Counted from the first letter of the stretch, positions 39,331 to 50,345 are shown. The stretch: DNA of 64,000 nucleotides from Pseudoips prasinana (GCA_951640165.1 OX621240.1:5592713-5656712), one strand, 5' to 3'. The notes: a model not told the origin generated them from the letters alone. Numbers and translations: made by a program.

Positions 39331-39621
39331 TTAATAATATTTTAGTATTAATATCTTGGTTTCATTTAATCCTGCATTATCTATTTTGAAGCCTCTGTAA
39401 AAAAATACAATAGTTTAAATTAAAATTATCATAATTTGATCGCTACCAAACCTTATACGATAATCCGCTAGGCTAATATGAAGATTATCTGAAAATTTCA
39501 TCAAATGCGCTCTACCTAATTCTGATTATATAGGGAATATAATAATATGTACAAACAAACATCGACTTTATAAGAAGATTTAGAATTTAATCTGAGAATA
39601 ATACATTTTTTATTTGAACTT
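39331..39621. other. No recognisable feature
   Basis: Nothing assigned. Confidence 0.4.
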
Positions 39622-40158
39622 AATAATATCCTGGTATAAAATTGAAACCAGATACTTTTATTTGTAAATACATATGTACTTATACGGATTGACTGCCTCG
39701 TTGGTCTAGCGGTAGCGTGTTCAACCGCAGATAATGAGGTCCTGGGTTCAAATCCCGGGTCAGGCCAAAAAGTGATTTTGGGATTTTTCCGTAAAAAGAA
39801 ATTTCTTAGTATCAGCCCGAAGTCTGGAAGTTTGCGGTATTACTACCCCGTGCTTCGGAGAGCACGTAAAGCCGTCGGCCCTGTACCTGAACTCTTTCCG
39901 TTCGTGTCGCTAGGCGTCCCATCGGATCATGAGAGTGATGGAATAGAAAGTGCCCCTGTATTTGCGCACACACGTATGCACTATAATATGTCCTGCACAA
40001 TTGGCTAGTCTCCATTAAGACTGGCGCCGTGGCCGAAATTCGGTCGGGAGGACATTATCATCACTTATACGGATAATTATACACAGACTTAGGACAACCA
40101 TACACTTTCATGGCGTGAAAGGCAAGTATTTACCACCGATGCCAACTGGCCCGTCCAT
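39622..40158 (-). repeat. SA SINE split by SD
   Basis: Left remainder to 39689 (AACCAGATACTTTTATTTGT) and right remainder from 40063 (CACAGACTTAGGACAACC, GGCGTGAAAGGCAAGTATT, CCAACTGGCCCGTC). SD interrupts it. Confidence 0.75.
39690..40062 (+). repeat. SD SINE, complete, with 12-bp target duplication
   Basis: TGACTGCCTCGTTGGTCTAG head, B box GGTTCAAATCC, ends GACATTATCATC. ACTTATACGGAT flanks both sides (39678-39689, 40063-40074). It defines SD as a 373-bp unit and shows it is younger than the SA copy. Confidence 0.9.
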
Positions 40159-40298
40159 TATTTTATCTTTTTTTTATATATATTATTATAATAACAATTT
40201 TTATTTTTATTTGTCTAATATTGCACAAATATTTAAAATAAACATTTATAGATACTGTATTAAAATTTCACGTATCAACAATTACAATATCCTGGCAA
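40159..40298. other. No recognisable feature
   Basis: AT-rich spacer. Confidence 0.4.
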
Positions 40299-40619
40299 TC
40301 TATACATATAATAAAATCGTAGGAAAGGCAAAACTGTACATAGAATTAATTTTTTAATGCTACTTGGGGTGTGATCTACAATTGATATCGAAGCCAAAAA
40401 TATAGTTTTGAGAATTTTTGTCTGTTTATCTGTTTGTCTGTATGTATGTCCGGGCTAAACTCAGAAAGTACTACATGGATTTACTTCAAATTTTGCATGA
40501 ATATTACTAAGAGGTCGGGTCAACATATAGGGTACAAATATCACGCTATCACCTACGGGGGAGGAGCTGTGATAATTTTATTTTAGTTTAACGCGGGTTA
40601 AACCGCGGGGCACAGCTAG
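40299..40619 (+). mobile_element. Hel-1 Helitron, left arm of a large inverted repeat
   Basis: A|TC start at 40299 and CTAG|T at 40616-40620, hairpin CGCGGGTTAAACCGCG. This and the next 111 bp recur inverted at 41459-41883. Confidence 0.85.
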
Positions 40620-40739
40620 TAGTAAATATAATTACTAGCTTTAAAAAATAATTACGTATTTAGAGAGCAAGTATAGTTCGTTCACCTTAACACTTAATTA
40701 TTACGGGTAAAACCGCAGGGCACAGCTAGTAAGAAATAA
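40620..40739 (+). mobile_element. Second Helitron 3' end in tandem
   Basis: Ends GGTAAAACCGCAGGGCACAG, then CTAG|T, directly downstream of the first CTAG. A head-to-tail arrangement, or a Helitron with an alternative downstream terminator. Confidence 0.65.
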
Positions 40740-40965
40740 ATGCCAACATAACCAAAACGGAATCTTTAAATAAACTAAATAAACAAGATACTTAACTCAA
40801 AAATACCGCTACTCAGACTCGAACTCGAACCACTGCAAGCTATGCACGACTGAAATTTATTGCTATAGAGACACGAATTTTGTCCCAAATACAGGCATGG
40901 ACTAGCGCTGAGTATAATATTCAACAATAGTTATTTATTGCAGTGATGTGTTTACAATTTAAATA
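40740..40965. other. No recognisable feature
   Basis: Spacer. Confidence 0.4.
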
Positions 40966-41100
40966 TTGTCGCTCTTATTCTCTCACCTGTCCGAAAGTGA
41001 TTGGCGAGGTTAAGCAACTAGGATCGCGGTCAATCCATAGATGGGTGACCGCCACAGTGGGTTAATTTCTGAACGTCTCTTGTATGAAGCGCACGTTAAG
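40966..41100 (+). repeat. S5 SINE, 3'-truncated
   Basis: GTGATTGGCGAGGTTAAGCA and CATAGATGGGTGACCGCC, lost after GCGCACGTTAAGCT. Confidence 0.7.
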
Positions 41101-41153
41101 CTTATAAAAAGTGAAAAAAGTGTTTGTGTTTGATTTTTGTACCTACATCTATA

Positions 41154-41457
41154 TCTATACATATAATAAAATCCTAGGAAAGTCAAAACTGTACATTGAA
41201 TATTTTTTAGAAAGGATACTTGGGACGTGATCTACAATATATATCGAAGCCAAAAATATAGTGTTTAGAATTTTTGTCTGTGTGTCTGTTTGTCTGTATG
41301 TATGTCCGGGCTAAACTCAAAAAGTACTGCATAGATTTGCTTAAAATTTTGCATGAATATTACTAAGAGGTCGGGTCAACATATAGGCTACATATTATCA
41401 TGCTATTACCCACGGGGGAGTAGCTGTGATAATTTGGTTTTACCCGTTTGGTTTTAC
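41154..41457 (+). mobile_element. Hel-1 Helitron, 3' end replaced
   Basis: A|TC start, normal body, then a duplicated TGGTTTTACCC(G) motif instead of the hairpin-CTAG end. It abuts the inverted copy at 41459. Confidence 0.75.
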
Positions 41458-41458
41458 C

Positions 41459-41883
41459 CCCTGCGGTTTTACCCGTAATAATTAAGTGTTAAGGTGAACG
41501 AACTATACTTGCTCTCTAAATACGTAATTATTTTTTAAAGCTAGTAATTATATTTACTACTAGCTGTGCCCCGCGGTTTAACCCGCGTTAAACTAAAATA
41601 AAATTATCACAGCTACTCCCCCGTAGGTAATAGCATGATAATATGTAGCCTATATGTTGACCCGACCTCTTAGTAATATTCATGCAAAATTTTAAGCAAA
41701 TCTATGCAGTACTTTTTGAGTTTAGCCCGGACATACATACAGACAAACAGACACACAGACACAAATTCTAAAAACTATATTTTTGACTTCGAAATCGGTT
41801 GTAGATCACGCCCCAAGTATCCTTTTAAAAAAAATATTCAATGTACAGTTTTCACTTTCCTACAATTTTATTATATGTATAGA
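41459..41883 (-). mobile_element. Hel-1 Helitron plus flank, right arm of the inverted repeat
   Basis: Near-exact complement of 40299-40730, including the second 3' end but missing its last nine bases. It ends TATAGA before T at 41884. Confidence 0.85.
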
Positions 41884-42028
41884 TAAAGCTTAAGCTATAG
41901 TTTATAATACTTTTAGGTATATACTTATAACACTTATATCTCTCTATCTAGCCGTGTAATGATGGGTCAGGTCACCATTTGTTAAAATTATCAAAACTGA
42001 ACTGAAAAAGAGCAATAGCGAGAAAACA
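41884..42028. other. No recognisable feature
   Basis: Spacer. Confidence 0.4.
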
Positions 42029-42242
42029 AAGATCGTAGAACTGACGGCCGTTGGGGCAAAAAGGTTCTTGAGTGGCGACCACGAACCGGAAGACGCAGCG
42101 TGGGCAGGCCCCCTACAAGATGGAGCGACGATCTTGCAAGGGTCACGTCAAGCCGCTGGATGCAGGCAGCGCAGGACCGGCTATTGTGGAGATCCTTGGG
42201 GAGACCTTTGTCCAGCAGTGGACGTCTTTCGGCTGATATAAC
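42029..42242 (+). mobile_element. RTE-a LINE C-terminus, sense copy
   Basis: The only plus-strand copy. The frame reads RRSVGRPPTRWSDDLARVTS, then SRWMQAAQDRLLWRSLG, with a frame change before the QQWTSFG-type end. This is the C-terminal tail of an RTE-like polyprotein. The usual (ATG)n end is missing after TTCGGCTGATAT. Confidence 0.75.
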
Positions 42243-42275
42243 GATCAAAACTGAGATTAAAGGGATTATTATTGG

Positions 42276-42537
42276 GACGGTCACCATAGCCTAGTTGGTA
42301 GTGCTCCTTCCTACGAAGCTGGTGGTCCTGGGTTCGAATCCCGGTAAGTGCAAATATTTGTGTTATGAACACGAATATTTGTTTCTGAGTCATGGATGTT
42401 TTCTATGTATATAAGTATTTATCTATCTAAATAAGTATGTATATCGTCGCCTGGAACCCATAGTACAAGCTTTGCTTAGTTTGGGGCTAGGATGATCTGT
42501 GTGACATTGTCCCCAGATATTATTATTATTATTATTC
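42276..42537 (+). repeat. SB SINE, full length
   Basis: GACGGTCACCATAGCCTAGT head, B box GGTTCGAATCC, ATT tail TATTATTATTATTATT. Confidence 0.85.
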
Positions 42538-42874
42538 CAACATAATCTCCTGTAAACTTTACTGTAAATGTCAAATTCCAAATTGACTTAATGTAATATA
42601 TTGGTAAAAGTCTTCAAATACGAGGTAAGTAGCTTGGAATACCGCTACGGGTGAACATGACCTACCGTAAGGAATGCACGACTGTGAATTATTTCACATT
42701 TATTTTGTGCCCAATACAGAGTCGCATTGAACACTGTGTACTTGTTATTGAAATATGGATGTTTAAATATTGTATTGGTGTTTCTAATGGTGGAGGTTTG
42801 TGCTGTAATAAGCTACTATTTAGTGTCTCGGTACATAGGAATGTTCGCTTACAGTTTCAAATTGTATTTTTTTT
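42538..42874. other. No recognisable feature
   Basis: Two overlapping frames at 42651-42917 have no motif. Confidence 0.35.
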
Positions 42875-42990
42875 TTCAAGTTCTTTATTGCTTTCATGTG
42901 TACAAATAGGTGTTTAAATGTAAAAGTAAGTAACAAACAGGAACCCTGTCAGGGTGTTGCATAAACATCAATATTTTTGTGATCCTTATT
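42875..42990 (-). mobile_element. LINE 3' UTR fragment
   Basis: TTCAAGTTCTTTATTGCTTT, then AACCCTGTCAGGGTGTTGCA; reverse of the tail at 26383-26492. Confidence 0.55.
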
Positions 42991-43126
42991 TTAATTTAAT
43001 TAAAGTTTTATTTTTTTAATTAAACAATTTATGGTTTCAAAAAAAGTTATATTTGGAAATCATACTTCGTTATTAAAATTGTATCTCGGCATATATTAAT
43101 GGCCTTAATAGCCACAGTTCTAACCT

Positions 43127-43377
43127 ATCATAACAGCTATAAGAAGTCCACTGCTAAACAAAAGCCTCCTCCAAGAATCATCTTGGGGGATGTGCCATAA
43201 TTGTCACGATTGGCAGACGTGTTTGGTCGCAGTATAGTCATATTTAGTACTCAGAAAGAAGCTGCTGCTCGTTCCCTGGTATTCCCTCGGGTCGACTTCT
43301 AAGCCCCACACGGGGTCAGAAGGAGTGAAGATATTCTGATATTCACTACCGCTGCACCGTCACTCACCACACAGCTA
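43127..43377 (-). mobile_element. R-SINE copy, diverged
   Basis: AAGTCCACTGCTAAACAAAA to CACCACACAGC. CTAACCT on both sides is a possible short target duplication. Confidence 0.6.
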
Positions 43378-43407
43378 AACCTAACCTAACCCAAATTATT
43401 TCATAAT

Positions 43408-43457
43408 AGTACATTTTTACAAAAATATTGTAAGCAGTATTTTTGCAAAAATGTACT
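43408..43457. repeat. 20-bp hairpin, one mismatch
   Basis: AGTACATTTTTACAAAAATA pairs with TATTTTTGCAAAAATGTACT around a 10-nt loop. Confidence 0.75.
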
Positions 43458-44556
43458 GTTGGTTCATAATCTTTCGACCGTTCACAATCTCGCGAGATAG
43501 ATTATAATGTTACGGTATTTACAATTTTACGGCGACATATACAACGACAGAATATGTTGATTCTAGCCTTATATATTCCCCAAACGAATTCACTGATCAG
43601 TGTCAGAAAGTATATGCGAAAAGTACGCTTAAAAACTTAATTTTAGAACACTTTGAATACGTACTGGCATTCTATATTTTCAATAAACGCTATATAGATC
43701 TATTATTGTAAAGCATTAATAGACAATACCAGTTTCTAAAACCCTCGTTCTTTACAACAAAGTATTTTACGAAAGTTCTTCTAGAACAAGTGTAGACTAT
43801 AGCACTAATAAATTACTTTGCTAACCCTACCCAACTTATCTACACACTATCCTAATTAAATGTACTGGTTTCTGTATAATTTTATCAATGTGCACTTTAT
43901 AGCGCTATGCACATTTTTAGGGCTGCCTCTGATCATCAGAATTATATTTTTGATTTTGGTGTTTAGTTTTGATTTTTTTAAGCATGATATTCACAGTTAT
44001 TCAAATGGGCTTCCGCTACTTCGCTGTAAAATAGCGGCATGTGAGATGCTCACGCCATCTACCTAATAAAAACTAAACTTAGCAATACGCATCTGATGAT
44101 ACCCTTTTTGTCAGATGCCACACCGAGCTCCATTGTAAGACAGTTTCACCGAAATTATATTGGCATACATATGTTTGTTATTTAGCTTAGTACCCCTATC
44201 TGTTGTTGCTACATTAATGAGAAAACATTTTTAGCGCACTTAACCATTTTTCTTCAGCAAAGTGACTGTTTATTTTTACCTGCTCTGGAAGTAAAAATTT
44301 TGTATTGCCTGGTTGGTGTATGAACACAGACGAGGTATCAGGTTTCATATAATATTTTTTTGATTGAGTCGAGACTCAGAGCAGTTACTAATAAGACGTT
44401 CGGTTTTATGAGACATATTATAAATGTATCGCTCTACATTAATACGGAGAATCCGATGCGGGTTGTTTTCATGAAGGAGGCGCTAAATCTACGCGGGTTA
44501 GTTGATATATTCGCCAAAGTATAAGAATTATTACAATTTTTTTTATACATATTTCA
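43458..44556. other. Long unassigned AT-rich stretch
   Basis: No repeat, hairpin or coding motif recognised; the frame 43860-44066 is hydrophobic but without support. One of the longest element-free stretches here. Confidence 0.4.
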
Positions 44557-45030
44557 GGACATTTAACGCACTGCCATCTGATCCCAAACCAGACAACTGA
44601 TAAATATATTTCGAAATATGGACATATTAGACGGTCACCGTAGCTTAGTTGGTAGTGCTCCTGCCTACGAAGCTGGTGGTCCTGGGTTCGAATCCCGGTA
44701 AGTGGAAATATTTGTGTATCACACAAATACGAGCACGAATATTTGTTTCTGAGTCATGGATGTTTTTCTATGTATATAAGTATTTACCTATCTTTCTATC
44801 TTTCTATGTATATAAGTAGTTACCCATAGTACAAGCTTTGCTTAGTTTGGAGCTAGGATGAAATGTGTGACATTGTCCCTAGATATTATTATTATAGGTA
44901 AATTACACCCAGACACAGAACAAATTATCGTGCTTATCACACAAAGATTTGTCCTGGTTGGAAATCAAACCTACGACCTCTGGCTTAGCGGTCAGGGTCA
45001 CAAACCATAAGACCAATAGGCCAGTCAAAT
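44557..45030 (-). repeat. SF SINE split by SB
   Basis: Tail side CACTGCCATCTGATCCCAAA before 44631 and core plus head after 44893 (CACCCAGACACAGAACAAAT, TACGACCTCTGGCTTAGCGG, CCAATAGGCCAGTC). Confidence 0.7.
44632..44892 (+). repeat. SB SINE inserted in SF
   Basis: GACGGTCACCGTAGCTTAGT head, B box GGTTCGAATCC, local duplication around AACACAAATA and CTATCTTTCTATCTTTCTAT, tail GACATTGTCCCTAGATATTA. Confidence 0.8.
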
Positions 45031-45039
45031 TTTTACAAA

Positions 45040-45530
45040 AAAGATTACTGTGCACGCGATAATCTTAAACCAGCTTATTGGATCCTTAAACCGGGCAGTC
45101 TCGATATCGGCTGACCCTGTAGCTAATTGTATTGTATAGTATTACAAATGTAAATATATATTAACCATAACACAACTGAGGAAGTCTTATAACAATTAAC
45201 AAGCACATCCAGAGGTATTTAACAACAACAAAAACCATACTCTTCAGTATAAGAATATCAACAAAGATCAGGAAACAATCAGTTGAAACAAACATTTTTT
45301 TTCTTATTCACAAACTGGTTTGGTTAATTATTTGAGTTTCAGGAGAAGATCGCGCTCCTTACGTTATGTCTGTCCTCTATTTATGTTTCACCTTGTACAC
45401 ATACATAATTAATAAAATCAAAACTTTCTGCGCACGCGAGAGCCCTACACAATTTTATTGGGGCCTTAAACCTGACATTCTCGATATCGGCTGAACCTGA
45501 CATAGCTAATAGTATTGTACAGTATCTCGA
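45040..45530 (+). repeat. Diverged direct repeat pair
   Basis: About 100 bp at 45048-45150 and 45421-45530 share GCACGCGA, CCTTAAACC(G/T)G(A)CA, TCTCGATATCGGCTGA and TAGCTAAT.GTATTGTA. They may be terminal repeats or a fragmentary element; the 270 bp between them is unassigned. Confidence 0.5.
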
Positions 45531-45663
45531 ATAATTATGCGAATGTTAACCGACTGTGAAGGTTGAAAGGGGTATTATGTCTTACTGTTTATGGCATACC
45601 GAATAAGACAGCTTGTTATGTAATGACGTAAGTTAAATTTATTGTTAATTATACAACTGTGCC

Positions 45664-46375
45664 TGCTGTGTGGTTAACGGCATAGAATACTGCTACCCCA
45701 CCTCATCCCGTGGGGGGCGTGGAAGTCATCCCGAGGGCATAGAATAGAATACTCTTTATTGTACACCATAAGAATACATATTTCATAGGATATTACATTA
45801 ACAAGTTGTACGAAGGGCGGTCTTATCGCATAAAGCGATCTCTTCCAGACAACCTTAGGATGGATAAGAGCTGAACAATAACTAATAGCAGTAGGTGTGC
45901 AACAAGACATACACCAAAATTGTGGTATATCCATAAAAAAAAAGATATTTAATAAATTTACTGTTAAAAAGAAGAAAATGTAAAAATAAACATAATTAAA
46001 TAACTAAATAAGAAAAATACTTTATTTAACGTAGGTACCATAAATTATACAGACAAATAGTGTTCTTTGAGTAGCTTTTTAAAAGCTGATATTGTCTGGG
46101 CACGTTTAATTTCGATAGGCAAGGCATTCCATAGTCGAGCTGCCTGTACACTAAACGATTTTCCCATAAAAATGGATCTGTGCTCTGGGATATGTAGTTT
46201 TAAATTTTCTGATGATCTTAAGGATCGCAAATGTGTGTCACAAAGGAACTCGAAGCGTTCTTTAAGCATATCTACCAGAGAACGGGCAGCAGCGTCTCTC
46301 TGTCTACTATGACCATCATACGGCGCGCGGCGTTCGCCAACCCGTCTACCAAGTGTGGCTATTATGGCATATCCC
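45664..46375 (+). mobile_element. R-SINE split by a CR1 LINE fragment
   Basis: GCCTGCTGTGTGGTTAACGG to CATCCCGAGGG, then resumes ATCTACCAGAGAACGGGCAG at 46266 after the insertion. The 3' half continues into an RTE-a-like tail (46376-46450). Confidence 0.75.
45740..46266 (-). pseudogene. 5'-truncated CR1-group LINE
   Basis: Minus strand: LKERFEFLCDTHLRSLRSSE, then FSVQAARLWNALPIEIKRAQ to HYLSV and stop (46045), then a 3' UTR ending GTACAATAAAGAG and ATTCT repeats. About 60% of residues match the C-terminus of the intact LINE ORF2 at 19311, so it is a related subfamily with a different tail repeat. Only about 74 codons are kept. Confidence 0.85.
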
Positions 46376-46450
46376 GCCAAATTATGGGACACAACTCCTT
46401 TGTGGAAATCTTTCGGAGAGGCCTTTGTCCAGCAGCGGACGTCTTTCCGC
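46376..46450 (+). mobile_element. RTE-a-like tail on R-SINE
   Basis: GGCCTTTGTCCAGCAGCGGA, then TTTCCGCTGACATGATAATG; closer to RTE-a than the tails of other R-SINE copies. Confidence 0.6.
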
Positions 46451-46903
46451 TGACATGATAATGATCATACATCTTTTATTGTAATTGTGCATGGATCAAG
46501 TTTTCTGAACTGGTTAAAAACAAGGCTTTAAAGCTGTACAAGAAGAAAACTTTCGTGATTTTATGCTAGTAAAAGGTAAAATTTATAAGACATCAACAAA
46601 CTCTAGTACAGTCGTCGCCATTTGTGTGAATAACCCCGATTTTATTCACCCGCAAGCACCTTTATCTCCGTAAAGTTTTAAACAATCCGGTAAACGAGAT
46701 AACACCTTACTTAGAACAAGTCCAACAATATTAGGAACTCTCATGACTGTGCACAATGCGATATATCGTACCCATTGCCCGAATGCTCTCCATGACCCTC
46801 AGTTTGCATTTTTATTGATAAATTGCACACTCTAATTCTCATTCCTAGAGCCACAGTTATTGAAACTCCTTAAAACCGAACCTTTTATCGCCACGTCAGT
46901 AAT
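46451..46903. other. No recognisable feature
   Basis: Nothing assigned. Confidence 0.4.
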
Positions 46904-47065
46904 TACCGGTTGTGTCGCTAGTCGTCCCATCGGATCATAAGAGTGATGGAATAGAAAGTGCCCCTGTGTTAGCACACACACTTGTGTACTAAAATGTCTC
47001 GTGCAGTTGGTTAGTCTCCATTAAACTGGGCCACCACCGCTGAAATTCAATCAGTAAATATTTTA
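46904..47065 (+). repeat. SD SINE, 3' half
   Basis: GTTGTGTCGCTAGTCGTCCC, AGTGATGGAATAGAAAGTGC, then GCTGAAATTCAATCAG. Confidence 0.65.
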
Positions 47066-47127
47066 TTACAGAAAAGAAGGTAGTCCATTCACTCGCCATA
47101 GTACTCGTTTTCCATTCATCACACTTA

Positions 47128-47303
47128 TCAATTAATATTATAAAGGCGAAAGTTTGTGAGTGTGTATGTTTGTTACTTCTTCACGGCTAAACGGCTAGAG
47201 CGATTTTAATAAAGTTTGGTATAGAGTTAGCTGACACCCTGGATTAACACGTAGGCTATAATTTATAAAGTTTGATGCGGGTAAAACCTTTGGGCACAGC
47301 TAG
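47128..47303 (+). mobile_element. Hel-2 Helitron
   Basis: AATATTATAAAGGCGAAAGT to GGGCACAGCTAG|T; the hairpin stem is partly lost (GCGGGTAAAACCTTTGG). Confidence 0.75.
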
Positions 47304-48024
47304 TAACTAATAATAACATTTCATTCCTACCATACTTCATATGATTTCGTCATAGTTAGTTATGTCGTCTGACTCCCCTGTCAAATTCTTACGAGAAAAT
47401 TACGTAAAAGTGACATGATGTGACGAAGATGACATTCTTTACGTTCCATTTCAAATGTCGGTGTGTTAACAAAGTTACTGTCGTCTTAGTACTGGTTGAC
47501 ATCTGAAGTAGTTTGTTTAACTGTTCTCTAAAAAGAGTAACTGCATGAAAGTTTTCTTATAAAGCTGTCAAACTTTCTACCTTTCCTCCGTATTCTATGT
47601 CGTAATTCTAAGTAGCAATTATTTCCGGTAAATTGTAAGAAAATATTTTATATTCATCTTATTCGGAAATACTTTAGAAAATAACTTTACGTACCCTAAA
47701 GTTTAACTAAAGTCTGGTCGTCGGGTGAATGCATTCCTGGCAGGAAATGAGGGAATTCAATGAGAAACTGTCATCTGATTTCGCAACATATCTTTGATTT
47801 TACACATACATTGTTCAGACCCAGGGAATAGAATCCAAGCAAAAGCCTGACCTACACATTTCGGACACAGAGGTTACTTTGTGCTTCTCTTCACATTTGT
47901 TATTACAGAAATATATAGAAAAGCAGTAAGTTATTTAAAATTACTGTTTTAATGAGCTTAGAATCGACTTAAACTATTTTTTGTGGCAACCAATTCGAAC
48001 GATATTTATATCAGGTGCTGCAGA
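47304..48024. other. No recognisable feature
   Basis: Nothing assigned. Confidence 0.4.
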
Positions 48025-48355
48025 GACAGTAAGAAAAGTGTCCTCTACTGTCGCAACGTGAAAGTAGCTCCGAGAAGCCAGTAGTCTCTTCAGAATCGCT
48101 GCCTGGCGCGGAGGATTCAGTAATTTGGGAGGACAAACCAAAGTCCTCCAAGGATATGTGTCCCAACCACCTGGGGCATGGCGTAAACGGGGGGCATCTG
48201 AGCAGCAAACCCGCGTTCCAGGGGCTCTCCCCACCAAGCGGCAAGATAATTCCACGGCAGGTTATATGTAGTGGGTGCAAGACCAACGTACTCACCCGCA
48301 GACACTCTTTGTGGGTGACACACGTAGGCATTCCGCCTGCCTTATCAAAAAAAAG
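48025..48355 (+). mobile_element. R1-clade LINE 3' UTR, second copy
   Basis: AAGTGTCCTCTACTGTCGCA, CCCAACCACCTGGGGCATGG, CCACGGCAGGTTATATGTAG and TATCAAAAAAAAGA align with the 3' UTR at 34570-34895. No coding part. The minus frames here are shadows. Confidence 0.75.
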
Positions 48356-49210
48356 ATAAAACACAAAGTATTCCTCATTGAATAAAAATGTGTCATAAAA
48401 AGTATAAACAATAATATTAGTCAGACACAATATCAAAATTATAAATACAGTATAAATTTATCAATTTCATTTAATAATTTAATTTGATGTATTTTTTTAT
48501 CTTATTTATTATTTTTAGTAACTTAATTTTAACTTTATTTGGTAAAGGGTAATATAAAATAATGGAATCTTCCTCTTTGAGGTGGGCGTTAACAGCTACG
48601 ACACAGTACAATTAAATAACACAACAAAATTGTACAAATATGTTTCAATAAATAAAGCATTATGCTATTAAATTGAATAAATTTAAATAGGTATTAAAAT
48701 CAATTCAGAAACCACGTAAAAAACCCGTTACATATGTACATACAAAACAAAAACCATACATAACAATTATTAGTTATCCTCATCTAATACTGGTATATTT
48801 TTCTTTTGAACGCATCAAAATTATGAACATATCTTTACATATATTCAAGTTATTTTTTTCTATTAATTCCTCATACATAATGTTACGCACGTCCGATGTT
48901 AATACAAGAATCGATTTATAATCGATTGAATAATTCATATCGACACAGGACTGGCACCTTAAAGTGTTCTTGCCGTGATTTATTTATAAATAATCGATTA
49001 ATTTGTGTCAGTGATCTGAACGATTTAATCTGTTATGTTGTTTTTATTTTTGAGCCATTGACGTTCGACGGCAATAATAGGAATTCTATGGAAATTAACC
49101 ACCCGTTTTTTGCATTTCTCTTCTATGTAGAAACAAATCAAGTTTATTTTCCAAATGAATAAAATCATGTCACATAGTTTAATAATACATGGCTATTCGG
49201 TTCTCGGCCC
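48356..49210. other. Long AT-rich stretch, one unexplained frame
   Basis: The 88-codon + frame 48896-49162 (contains KCSCRDLFINN) shows no family I recognise. Nothing else assigned. Confidence 0.35.
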
Positions 49211-49219
49211 AGAAAGAAT

Positions 49220-49478
49220 CATCATCATCATCATCATTACAGCTAAATAAGTCCACTGCTGGACAAGCCTCCCTCAAGAATCGTCTTGGGGGGATATGCC
49301 ATAATCGCCACGCTTGGCAGGCGGGTTGGCGATCGCAGTAAGATGGTCATAGTAATCAGAAGGAAGCTGCTGCCCGTCCTCTGGTAGATTTTCCCTCGGG
49401 TCGACTTCTACGCCCCCCACGGGATGAGATGGGGTGATGATATTCTGATTGTGATATTTGCCGCCGTCACCACACAGC
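49220..49478 (-). mobile_element. R-SINE copy with 9-bp target duplication
   Basis: AGAAAGAAT flanks both sides (49211-49219, 49479-49487). It runs from the (ATC)n tail to CCACCACACAGC, again the standard 5' end. Confidence 0.8.
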
Positions 49479-49487
49479 AGAAAGAAT

Positions 49488-49595
49488 AATAATAAATAAA
49501 TGTATAGAAGAGTTGTCCTGGGTGGGTATCAAACCCACGAGTTCTGGCTAAGCAGTCAAGGTCACTAAGCACTAGACCAACTGGACAGACAATAA
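49488..49595 (-). repeat. SF SINE, head half
   Basis: GTTGTCCTGGGTGGGTATCA (core and B-box side), then ACTAGACCAACTGGACAG head end. Confidence 0.65.
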
Positions 49596-49735
49596 TGTCC
49601 ATCATCCGGGAGGCAATAATCACCGTGTTTTTCACACGGGCTATGATCGCTGCATGATACTATTGCAATAATGATGCGCTATGGCACACAGAAACGGTGC
49701 CGCCCATTTTTTTGTATTGCCTCGAGACAACATAT

Positions 49736-49866
49736 CATCATCATCATATCTGCCGAAAGACGTCCATTGCTGGACAAAGGCCTCCCCCAAATATCTCCAC
49801 AATTGCCGGTCTTGAGCTATTCGCATCCAGCAGTTTCCAGCAACCCGCACAAGATCATCGGTCTTC
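49736..49866 (-). mobile_element. RTE-a LINE fragment with 13-bp target duplication
   Basis: CGAGACAACATAT precedes (49723-49735) and follows (49867-49879) the element. Only the last 130 bp of the LINE was copied. The plus and minus frames around 49641-49922 are by-products. Confidence 0.85.
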
Positions 49867-50012
49867 CGAGACAACATATAGCATTATATAAATATATTAG
49901 CTTTCTGCACACCTCCACATGAACATTCAAAAATATCAATTTCCTGCGTCCGCGCAACTATCGTAAAAAGGGGTACAACGATTTGCTTCACGTACATATT
50001 ATGATAATAACA

Positions 50013-50105
50013 ATAATAATAATCCTGAGACATTATTCATACACGGCCATCTGATCCCAAACTAAGCAGAGCTTGTATTATGGAAACCACCCAACTGATA
50101 TACAT
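50013..50105 (-). repeat. SA SINE, tail
   Basis: ACACGGCCATCTGATCCCAA to ACCCAACTGATATA. Beyond it, 50165-50225 contains GGCCGGGAATCGAACGGGCT, which could be another tRNA-like head in reverse. Confidence 0.6.
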
Positions 50106-50345
50106 TACATACTACCGCAGCAACGAATAATAATATTGCAAATACATGTAATATTGCAACAAGACCTATAATTCTGAATAACAACGGCCGGGAATCGAAC
50201 GGGCTACGCTATCGGGGCCACGATTCGTCTCGCGTTCAGTCCCGTAAACTTTATTACGTGTCCAGTTATATCTCTATGTTATTTTATTATCTGTGTTATT
50301 TGTTCTGGTAATGATATTATATATTGAACTTTGTGTACGAAGAAT

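Noticed and set aside
48896..49162. 88-codon gene
   Set aside because: No motif, promoter or homologous pattern was recognised; kept only as a note in the spacer entry.
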